From contig JASHQT010000361.1 of NCBI GenBank assembly GCA_030039005.1, positions 1 through 20,625 of the forward strand: DNA of 20,625 nt, written 5' to 3'. Below, piece after piece: positions 14,581-20,625 of this stretch (positions are counted from its first letter, which is position 1; every line of letters starts with the position of its first letter). This stretch comes from Bryobacteraceae bacterium. GTDB lineage: Bacteria > Acidobacteriota > Terriglobia > Bryobacterales > Bryobacteraceae. Below the pieces are notes generated by a model. The model searched no databases. It was not told the DNA's origin and saw nothing but the letters and a program-made list of their open reading frames with translations. The position numbers and the translations under genes were made by a program.

Positions 14581-17211
14581 CTAGTGTGCGGTCGCGCCAC
14601 TGTCGTTGCTGACCATGAGACTCGACACATTCACCGGTTCGAAGTCATTCAAGATGATGTTCGTGAGGCAACTGAGGTCGTCGTCGTTCCAGCGCGCATC
14701 CGGTGTGCCGATGAGGCCACCGCTCATCCCGTTGTCGGCGAGGATGATTCCGTAGTTTCGGAAGGCCGTGATGATGATCGCCGCTTGGGGACTGGTGGAC
14801 GCGCAAGCAGGCGTCGGCACGGATGCCTTGAGGCGATAGATTTCCCCGGCCGGGCCTGTCATCGTGCAACTCGCCGGTGGAGAAGACTGCGAGATCTGGC
14901 TTTCCGTGGGGATCGTACTTCCTCCCGAAGTCGTGCAAGAGCCAACGCCCGCGGTTTGCGTAGAGGGCCACACCCAATAGTTCAGCATGTGGTTGAGCGT
15001 GAATCGTATGGGGTGTTGAACCGTGCCGTTCGGCGAACTTGGTGTGCCAGTGCCGATCACTTCATCCGCATTGACGAGAAGTGGAGCCACGGGAAGCCCG
15101 GCCGCGTCGGTTGTCCCGTTTCCCTGAGACGTCAGGGCATTGGAAGTGACATCCGGCCACATCGCGTTCGAGGAATCGGTCCACGGGCCCCCCTCATAGA
15201 TTCCCTGCCACATCTCCCACAGCGCCGGAGGGTTGCTGCCACTGGCCTGCTGATAAATCAGAACATGCCGGTCGCCGTTGGAGTAACTGGTGCCTTCAAC
15301 CGGAGCATTCGCCGGGATGGGGCCGGACGTGAAATAGGATTGATACACAGTGGTCGAGACCGGCACTTCGGGCTGATTGTTGGGAACCTCGAATGCGGGT
15401 ATTCCGTTTGGATACGGTGCGCCCGAAGTGTTGCCGAAGAACACCCTGATCGTCTCCGGCAGGTACCCGCTGTACATCGGAGCAGCGGGAGAGGTGTCTA
15501 CCGGCAAACCGGTGGTGGCGGCATCGACCCGATGATGGAAGATGGACGTCGAGGGAAAAATGCTCGCTAAGAACGCATTATTCCCATTGATCGCGAATGT
15601 GATCGGCAAGGTGGCTGTAGTATTCGCGGAATCTGTCAGCACGAACTCCGTTGTGTAGGTGCCCTGACCGCCGATCTGCGAACTAGTGACCGCGCCGGTG
15701 CTTGAGTTCAGGGACATCCCTTCGGGCAACGGCGGATAATTCCCGCTCGTGCTCACCGAATACGTGTAGGGTGGAGTACCCCCAGTCGCCGTAATCGTGC
15801 AACCGGCATAGGATGCGCCTTGCGTTCCCACCGGACACGAAGCCGTCGTGATCGTTAGTGGTCCGCCCGCACTTACCGTGACTTGAGCTGTTGCGGTCAC
15901 TGAACCGGCGGTATTCGTCGCAGTGAGTGTGTAAGTCGTGGTCGATGCCGGTTTCACGCTAGTAGAACCGCTCGCCAAGGTCGAGGTAAAGGTTCCCGGC
16001 GTGATGGCAACGCTGACCGCTCCCGTAGTCACCCAACTGAGAGAACTCGTGGAGCCCAAGTTTATTACGCTGGGCGTGGCATTGAACGAGGTGATGGTCG
16101 GTTTCGCCGCGTTCACCGTGAAACTGCGTGAGACGGGTGTTGCGGCAGCCCAGGTGGCGTTGCCGGCTTGCGAGGCCAGAATCGTGCAGGTGCCAGGTGT
16201 GAGGAACGTGGCCGTTGTTTCGCTGGGTGTCCCGCTCACTGTGCAAACGCCGGTTGTCTCGGAAGCGAACGTTACCGTCAAATCAGAAGTCGCGGTCGCC
16301 GATAGCGTCAGGGGCGTACCCACCGTCTGCGTCAATGGAGCATTGAACGTAATCGTCTGCGGTTCCGGGAGCACTATGAAGCTCTGTGAGACGGGTGCTG
16401 CGGCGGCCCAAATGTTGTTACCGGCTTGCGAGGCCTGAATCGTGCAAGTGCCCGCCGTGGCAAATGTGGCTGTCGTGCCGTGTACTGTGCACACACTGGT
16501 CGTCTCGGAAGCGAAGCTGACCGCCAAGCCTGAACTCGCCGTGGCTTGAAGCGTCAATGGAGCACCTACCGTCTGCGTCCCCGGAAAATTGAACGTGATT
16601 GACTGCGGCTTCAAAGGCGCCGCATCCACGGTGAAGCTGCGTGAGACCGGTGTCGCCGCGGCCCAAGTGCCGTTGCCGGCTTGTGAGGCCTGAATCGTAC
16701 AAGTGCCCGATGCGACGAAGGTGGCCGTCATACCGCTCACTGTGCAAACCCCCGTTGTCTCGGAAGCGAACGTCACTGTCAACCCGGAACTCGCGGATGC
16801 CGATAGTGTCAGGGGCGTTCCGACCGTCTGCGTGGCCGGAGAATTGAACGTGATCGTCTGCGGCTCTAGCTGAGTAAGCGTAACTCTTGCGATGCCAGTC
16901 CGGCGTGAAGCGGTGGCCTTGATCAGCACGGTTGGCGAGGCAGGCATCGTCGTGGGCGCCGTGAACAAACCGGTCGCGCTGATTGTACCCGCCGAAGCGG
17001 ACCATGTGACACCAGAGGAAACGCTCGCCGTGAACTGCTGAGTTCCGCCAAGCGCTACGCTGGCGGTGGGCGGCGATACCGATATCGCTTCCCGACGGGC
17101 CCTGCGCGCGCCAGCAGCTAGAGTTGGCATAACTATGGACTGACCCGTCAGTGCGCCCGCCAGAAGAATCGGAGCGCAGAATGAAAATCGCAGTAGGCGA
17201 CGCAAGAGCAT
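14581..17211 (-). CDS. Secreted Ig-repeat protein with conserved C-terminal domain of unknown function
   Basis: 876 aa; ATG 17211 has AGAAGG eight bases upstream. Signal peptide about residues 1-23. Residues about 42-113 are a Big2-like Ig domain (ISVSPPTASVALGGTQQFTA). Three tandem units of about 80 residues follow (117-195, 202-280, 284-366), each with GVCTV/SVCTV and GTCTI, so one Cys pair per unit. Further Ig-like domains occupy about 371-448 and 450-543 (TGGTPPYTYSVS, a putative-Ig signature). The C-terminal region, about 546-876, has motifs I associate with a recurrent exported domain of unknown activity: GDRH (646-649), DAAGLP (702-707), DEV (716-718), HPIRF (733-737), RLKAS (793-797), ADNG (825-828) and DARWNDDDL (838-846). 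Clustered Asp/His/Arg suggest an enzyme or metal site, but this is inference. Probably cell-surface or secreted. Confidence 0.87.
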   Translation of the reverse strand: MLLRRLLRFSFCAPILLAGALTGQSIVMPTLAAGARRARREAISVSPPTASVALGGTQQFTASVSSGVTWSASAGTISATGLFTAPTTMPASPTVLIKATASRRTGIARVTLTQLEPQTITFNSPATQTVGTPLTLSASASSGLTVTFASETTGVCTVSGMTATFVASGTCTIQASQAGNGTWAAATPVSRSFTVDAAPLKPQSITFNFPGTQTVGAPLTLQATASSGLAVSFASETTSVCTVHGTTATFATAGTCTIQASQAGNNIWAAAAPVSQSFIVLPEPQTITFNAPLTQTVGTPLTLSATATSDLTVTFASETTGVCTVSGTPSETTATFLTPGTCTILASQAGNATWAAATPVSRSFTVNAAKPTITSFNATPSVINLGSTSSLSWVTTGAVSVAITPGTFTSTLASGSTSVKPASTTTYTLTATNTAGSVTATAQVTVSAGGPLTITTASCPVGTQGASYAGCTITATGGTPPYTYSVSTSGNYPPLPEGMSLNSSTGAVTSSQIGGQGTYTTEFVLTDSANTTATLPITFAINGNNAFLASIFPSTSIFHHRVDAATTGLPVDTSPAAPMYSGYLPETIRVFFGNTSGAPYPNGIPAFEVPNNQPEVPVSTTVYQSYFTSGPIPANAPVEGTSYSNGDRHVLIYQQASGSNPPALWEMWQGIYEGGPWTDSSNAMWPDVTSNALTSQGNGTTDAAGLPVAPLLVNADEVIGTGTPSSPNGTVQHPIRFTLNHMLNYWVWPSTQTAGVGSCTTSGGSTIPTESQISQSSPPASCTMTGPAGEIYRLKASVPTPACASTSPQAAIIITAFRNYGIILADNGMSGGLIGTPDARWNDDDLSCLTNIILNDFEPVNVSSLMVSNDSGATAH
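16114..16863 (-). repeat. Three tandem ~240-bp repeats coding Ig-like units
   Basis: Units at 16627-16863, 16372-16608 and 16114-16362 encode near-copies starting with PQTITFN or PQSITFN and ending SRSFTV or SQSFIV. The third unit carries a short insertion (GTPSET). The DNA similarity is high enough to suggest expansion by duplication, and the array could change copy number by recombination. Confidence 0.85.
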
Positions 17212-17599
17212 TTTGTGGGCCTTCTCTTTAGAAGATCTCTACTCGCGGACTTCCAGTACGCCCATTGTAGAGGCACAGGACCACAAATTATGCCGTTCTA
17301 AGTGAAATTTCCCCGTCTCATTTTTCGCCTTAATCAAACCACGAGGGCTCACAGCGCCTCCTCTCGGGTTGGCAGGCGTAAGCGCTTGTGGTCATCTGCC
17401 GCGACCCAGCCGTCCCGGGTCGTCGTGGCGATCACAGTAAGGGAGTTACGCCTCGGGAAAAACCGGTCTGGCCGCGCCGGGCGGTATGAGACGTGGTATC
17501 AACGACTACACGGATTCGTTCGCCGGTGACCCAAGTGAGTCAGCACGCTCCTCCCGCGGATGACAGCTGCGGCCCGACTAACGTGGACAAGCCCTCCCT
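17212..17599. other. Intergenic region between xoxF and the Ig-repeat gene
   Basis: 388 bp with no gene I can support. It should hold the promoter of the Ig-repeat gene and the end of the xox transcript. Two weak hairpins on the minus strand lie downstream of xoxF: CCGG repeats followed by TTTTT near 17455-17475, and CGACCC/GGGTCG arms at 17402-17422 without a T-run. Either could help end the xox transcript; neither is strong. No confident promoter hexamers are seen for the gene starting at 17211. Confidence 0.5.
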
Positions 17600-19423
17600 C
17601 TACTCGAGTGAGAAAACCACCAGGGTTCCTCCGAGGTTCGTGAAGTCGGCGAGCGACGAAGTGAGGCCGACGGCGCCCAAACCTTCGCTTCCTTTGGTCA
17701 GGCCTTCGGCGAGTCCGATCGCGGCCCATCCGCCCACTCCGGTGAGCACCGCAACATACTGTTTACCCTTGTGCGTGTACGTGATGGGATTGCCGATGAT
17801 GCCGGAAGGCGCGTGGAACTGATACAGAATCTTGCCCGTGGCCTGATCGGCGGCTTTGAACCAGCCATCCAGCGTCCCGTAGAAGAGCACGCCGCCATCG
17901 GTAGTCAGCGGCCCGCTGTAGACCTGGAACATTTCGTTCACCGACCACTTGGTCTGGCCGGTCACCTGATCAAAAGCGATCAGCCTGCCGCGCACATCGC
18001 CGTGATCGGCCGGAAACATGCTCAGCGTAGCGCCCACGTAGGGAAAACCGCTGCGGTACTTGACGCTGAATGCCTGGTAGTCCATGCAGATGTGATTGGT
18101 GCCGAGATAGAACAACTTGCTCTTGGGATCGTAGGAAGCCGGCTGATGATTCTTCGCCCCTTGCGCGGCCGGGCAAATATCTTTTACGTTCACGTCTTCC
18201 TTCGTCATCTTGGCCTCGTTGAGCACCGGCCGACCCGTTTGCAAGTCGATCTTCTCAGCCCAGTTGGTGGAAGGATCGAATTTGTTGGCTCTGAGAAGTT
18301 TGCCATTTCGGCGGTCCAGCACGTAGGCAAAACCGTTGCGATCGAAATGCGTCATGGTCGGGATGGTTTGGCCGTCAATCACGCTGTCAGTAAGCACACT
18401 TTCGTTGATGCCGTCATAATCCCAAGCGTCGTGGGGAGTCATCTGATAGACCCACGCCGCCACGCCGGTGTCTGGATTTCGGGCGAACAAACTAGTGGAC
18501 CATTTGTTGTCACCCGGCCGTTGCCCGGGGTTCCACGTTCCTGGATTGCCGCTGCCGTAGTACACCAGATTGAGCTGAGGATCGTAGGTATACCAGCCCC
18601 AAGTTGTGCCTCCGCCCAGCTTCCACGCGTCCTCTTGCCACGTCTGGAGACTGGAATTCTGGCCGACCGGTTTTTGTGTGGCTCCGTCGATGGTCTTGTC
18701 GGGATCAAACAATATGTCCGAGTCGGGGCCCACGCTGTGGGCGCGCCACACTAGCTTGCCGGTATTGAGATCGTATGCCGTGAGATGCCCGCGCACACCG
18801 TATTCTCCACCCGAGATTCCGACGATCACCTTGTCGTGGACCACCAGAGGAGCAATAGTCATGGTTTGACCTAGCTGCGGATCCCCATTCTGAGCGCTCC
18901 AAAGGACCTTGCCGGTCTTGGCGTCGAGCGCGTAAACATGCGTGTCCAGAGTCGAGATCAGAATCTTGCCTTCGGCATAAGCCACGCCCTTGTTCACCAG
19001 ATCGCAGCAGGCCACCGATGGCGAGAACTTATCCTGCTCGGGCGCGAATTTCCAAACGATCTGTCCAACGTTGTCAAGATCGATCGCATAGACAAAGTTG
19101 GGATAGGAGCTCTCGAAGTACATCATGTTGCCCACCACCAGCGGCTGGCCTTCCTGACCCCGCAGCGTGCCGGTGGACATCGTCCAGGCGACTTTCAGTT
19201 TTCCGGCATTCTTGCTGTTGATTTGGCTTAGTTTGCTGTGTCGAATTCCGCTATAGCTGCCCAACGGAATGACCCACTGATTGGGGTCCTGGGAATCCTT
19301 TTGGAGCGGTTCGTTGGCGACGGAGACCACGGGAGCGAGCACAAAGCAAGCCCCGAATACGATTGCAAGGCGACCAAGCTGCGTCATTGCTTTCATTCCA
19401 AAAGCTCCTATTTGGGGGTTCAT
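17600..19423 (-). CDS. xoxF: Lanthanide-type PQQ methanol dehydrogenase XoxF
   Basis: Periplasmic quinoprotein oxidising methanol (and perhaps other small alcohols); 607 aa, the usual size. Signal peptide cleavage is near VSVA-NEP. Landmarks, numbered from ATG 19423: adjacent Cys 139-140 (VACCD) forming the ring disulfide at PQQ; metal ligands Glu 207 (GGEYGVRG) and Asn 293 (GSGNPGTWNP); TTWGWY (Trp 275/277) for PQQ stacking; and HDAWDYDG with catalytic Asp 335 and the extra Asp 337. That second Asp is the hallmark of lanthanide-dependent enzymes (Ala in calcium MxaF). Beta-propeller blades with W-docking motifs end in TNLGGTLVVFSLE. The neighbours are xoxG (15 bp upstream) and xoxJ. Two starts are possible, 19423 or 19396, each with AGGAG eight bases before it, because the start region is duplicated. 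PedH-type alcohol dehydrogenase is the alternative, but xoxG/xoxJ linkage favours XoxF. Confidence 0.94.
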   Translation of the reverse strand: MNPQIGAFGMKAMTQLGRLAIVFGACFVLAPVVSVANEPLQKDSQDPNQWVIPLGSYSGIRHSKLSQINSKNAGKLKVAWTMSTGTLRGQEGQPLVVGNMMYFESSYPNFVYAIDLDNVGQIVWKFAPEQDKFSPSVACCDLVNKGVAYAEGKILISTLDTHVYALDAKTGKVLWSAQNGDPQLGQTMTIAPLVVHDKVIVGISGGEYGVRGHLTAYDLNTGKLVWRAHSVGPDSDILFDPDKTIDGATQKPVGQNSSLQTWQEDAWKLGGGTTWGWYTYDPQLNLVYYGSGNPGTWNPGQRPGDNKWSTSLFARNPDTGVAAWVYQMTPHDAWDYDGINESVLTDSVIDGQTIPTMTHFDRNGFAYVLDRRNGKLLRANKFDPSTNWAEKIDLQTGRPVLNEAKMTKEDVNVKDICPAAQGAKNHQPASYDPKSKLFYLGTNHICMDYQAFSVKYRSGFPYVGATLSMFPADHGDVRGRLIAFDQVTGQTKWSVNEMFQVYSGPLTTDGGVLFYGTLDGWFKAADQATGKILYQFHAPSGIIGNPITYTHKGKQYVAVLTGVGGWAAIGLAEGLTKGSEGLGAVGLTSSLADFTNLGGTLVVFSLE

Positions 19424-19436
19424 TCCAAAAGCTCCT
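19392..19436. repeat. Tandem duplication of the xoxF ribosome site and start codon
   Basis: An identical 18-bp sequence occurs at 19392-19409 and 19419-19436. Read on the minus strand, each copy is AGGAGCTTTTGGAATGAA. The period is 27 bp, exactly nine codons, so both ATGs (19423 and 19396) are in frame with xoxF and each has the same Shine-Dalgarno at the same spacing. The extra nine residues extend the signal-peptide n-region. Confidence 0.9.
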
Positions 19437-19438
19437 TT

Positions 19439-20140
19439 TTAATCTTGCGCGGACGGCGGCCTGCCTCCAGATACCAGATCGAGGCTGCGTCCTTTTACAT
19501 ATCTGAAAATGTGAACCACATCATCCTCGCTGAGGAAGCCGGCCCACGCGGGCATTCCCTGTTCCTTTCGCCCTTCCATCGCCACCGATAAAAAGTCGCG
19601 CTGGTTCATCCCGTTCGCGAGTGAGTGGCGCAGGTCAGGCGCGAGCTGGCTTCCGCTGGCATCGGTGCCGTGGCAGCGGTAACAGTACGAGTTATAGAGC
19701 TGATAGCCATGGAAGACTTCCTTAGTCACTTTGGGAGCCTGGCCTTCCAGAAACAACGGAAAATCCAAGCTGACCTTAGTGCCGTCCTTCAGCGTATAGG
19801 AATACGCCGCCGATTGACCGGGGGCCGGACCGGCCGCCGATTGGGCTTGCGCGAGGATCCACTTCGCCATGGCGGTGCGCTGCGCCTCCGCCAAATCCGG
19901 ATGAGGCGTCATGCCATTGCCGCCGTCTTTAATCTTTGCGGCTAGCTTGTCAACCGCATCGCTTTGTCCGGCATGGCTCTTGGCGATATCTGCGTAGGCC
20001 GGTCCTACCACCTGCCGATCCACCGCGTGGCATGACGAGCAGTCGCTTTGTTTGATCAGCTTTTCGCCATCCTGCGCGGCGAGCGATATCGCGATGACAA
20101 AGAGCATCGTTAGAAAGGCTAGCGCGAGCTTCAACCTCAC
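19439..20140 (-). CDS. xoxG: Diheme cytochrome c, probable XoxF electron acceptor
   Basis: Periplasmic c-type cytochrome, 233 aa, start GTG 20140 with AAGGAGG upstream and a GTGA overlap with the xoxJ stop. Signal peptide about residues 1-22 (LAFLTMLFVIAISLAAQ). The first heme domain is about 25-100: CSSCH (34-38), class I c551-like, with Met 77 in GGNGMTPHP as likely axial ligand. The second is about 140-220: CYRCH (153-157), with Met 196 in GMPAW. The second half resembles XoxG/cytochrome cL-type acceptors (QLAPDLRHSL, FLSEDDVVHIFRYVKGRS). XoxG normally has one heme, so the fused N-terminal cytochrome domain may pass electrons onward to the oxidase chain. The assignment rests on heme motifs plus position between xoxJ and xoxF. 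Confidence 0.88.
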   Translation of the reverse strand: MRLKLALAFLTMLFVIAISLAAQDGEKLIKQSDCSSCHAVDRQVVGPAYADIAKSHAGQSDAVDKLAAKIKDGGNGMTPHPDLAEAQRTAMAKWILAQAQSAAGPAPGQSAAYSYTLKDGTKVSLDFPLFLEGQAPKVTKEVFHGYQLYNSYCYRCHGTDASGSQLAPDLRHSLANGMNQRDFLSVAMEGRKEQGMPAWAGFLSEDDVVHIFRYVKGRSLDLVSGGRPPSAQD

Positions 20141-20625
20141 TGCCCCTCCTTGCGCGGTGCGTACGACATCACGCCACTCTCGGTCAAGATGGCCGTAAGC
20201 TCCGCCTGGTGGCCTGCGATCACATCGTCGAGCCTTTTCTTCAACGCGTCGTTGCCCGCGCGAACTCCCATCGACATAGGGAAGGAATATTGCTCTGGCG
20301 GCCCCAAAGCACGCTCATTCGGAACCAGCACAACTTCCAGATTGGGAGCGGCCCGCAGAAAGGCCCCGATGGCCGGCTGCCAGGTGATTAAGACGTCGAT
20401 CTTTCCACTGTTTAGCGCGTCAAGCATGAGTGCCGGCGACTCGCCCTCGTCGGTTGCCACGTCAAAGGCCACCGCGGCCGGAATCATGCCGCGCATTTTG
20501 AGACCATCCTCGGCCGGCGTCTCGCGTTCAAAACCGACCTTCACCTGCTTCAGCACCGGTGAATCCATGCTCGCGATGTCGTACTTCTTGCTCTTATCGA
20601 AAACAAATACATACGAAGAGATGTA
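20137..20625 (-). CDS. xoxJ: XoxJ/MxaJ-type periplasmic binding protein, C-terminal part
   Basis: The last 162 residues of a quinoprotein-associated solute-binding-like protein; the frame is open to the window edge, so the start lies outside. Recognisable features are SSYVFVFDKSKKYDIASM before the internal Met at 20568, then KVGFERETP, the second-lobe segment LDALNSGKIDVLITWQPAIG, and the family-typical PMSMGVRAGNDALKKRLDDV. XoxJ/MxaJ resemble family 3 solute-binding proteins and are thought to help activate the dehydrogenase rather than feed an ABC transporter. It is the first gene of the visible xoxJ-xoxG-xoxF order; its TGA overlaps the xoxG GTG, so translation is probably coupled. A true ABC binding protein is less likely because no permease is adjacent in the window. 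Confidence 0.88.
   Translation of the reverse strand, partial: YISSYVFVFDKSKKYDIASMDSPVLKQVKVGFERETPAEDGLKMRGMIPAAVAFDVATDEGESPALMLDALNSGKIDVLITWQPAIGAFLRAAPNLEVVLVPNERALGPPEQYSFPMSMGVRAGNDALKKRLDDVIAGHQAELTAILTESGVMSYAPRKEGQ

Noticed and set aside
14584..15570. 328-codon plus-strand open frame
   Set aside because: Antisense to the conserved C-terminal domain of the Ig-repeat protein; rich in Arg/His shadow composition.
16114..16863. CRISPR-like periodic repeats
   Set aside because: The units are about 240 bp, coding and diverged; there are no short identical repeats with unique spacers here or elsewhere in the window.
17771..18754. 327-codon plus-strand open frame
   Set aside because: Entirely antisense to xoxF, whose motifs are intact on the minus strand.

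Overview
The window looks like chromosomal DNA of a GC-rich soil-type bacterium, most likely Acidobacteriota (Solibacter/Bryobacter-like). This is inferred from the gene families: a very long carboxypeptidase-regulatory-domain TonB receptor, several CRTAC1-type (VCBS + ASPIC/UnbV) secreted proteins, TPR partners, Ig-repeat secreted proteins and a lanthanide-type methanol dehydrogenase. I ran no taxonomic search.

Layout. (1) 1-678: right edge of an integrated element. It holds the C-terminal part of a tyrosine recombinase and then a 50-bp 3' fragment of a tRNA-Phe(GAA) gene with encoded CCA but no 5' half, the expected remnant of tRNA-targeted integration. The element should extend to the left. 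(2) 1069-6063, minus: a likely three-gene operon, TPR protein -> PPIase/TPR/VCBS/ASPIC fusion -> CusF-like/SCO copper-thioredoxin protein, the last two overlapping by ATGA. (3) 6095-7822, plus: a second CRTAC1 protein, divergent from the operon across a 31-bp gap whose two GTG starts lie in an inverted repeat. (4) 7907-11872, minus: TonB-dependent receptor-like outer-membrane protein, convergent with the CRTAC1 gene across a shared hairpin terminator and with a recognisable promoter upstream. (5) 12568-14232 and 14581-17211, both minus: two secreted proteins, one with an OB-like domain and a disordered linker carrying a repeated DDPPxLxR motif, one with Ig-like repeats and a conserved C-terminal domain of unknown function. 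(6) 17600-20625, minus: xoxJ (partial) -> xoxG (diheme) -> xoxF, an operon for lanthanide-dependent methanol oxidation in the periplasm. The xoxF start region carries a 27-bp-period duplication that supplies two Shine-Dalgarno/ATG pairs in frame.

How the genes may work together. In block 6 XoxF should oxidise methanol, XoxG accept the electrons, and XoxJ act as the periplasmic accessory protein. Blocks 2-4 encode only exported or envelope proteins (signal peptide, lipoprotein-like or outer membrane). They could form a surface uptake or assembly module with a copper-handling member, but this is inference from linkage.

The most interesting points are the tRNA-Phe attachment remnant, the PPIase-CRTAC1 fusion operon with SCO, the diheme XoxG architecture, the duplicated xoxF start, and the uncharacterised C-terminal domain of the Ig-repeat protein.
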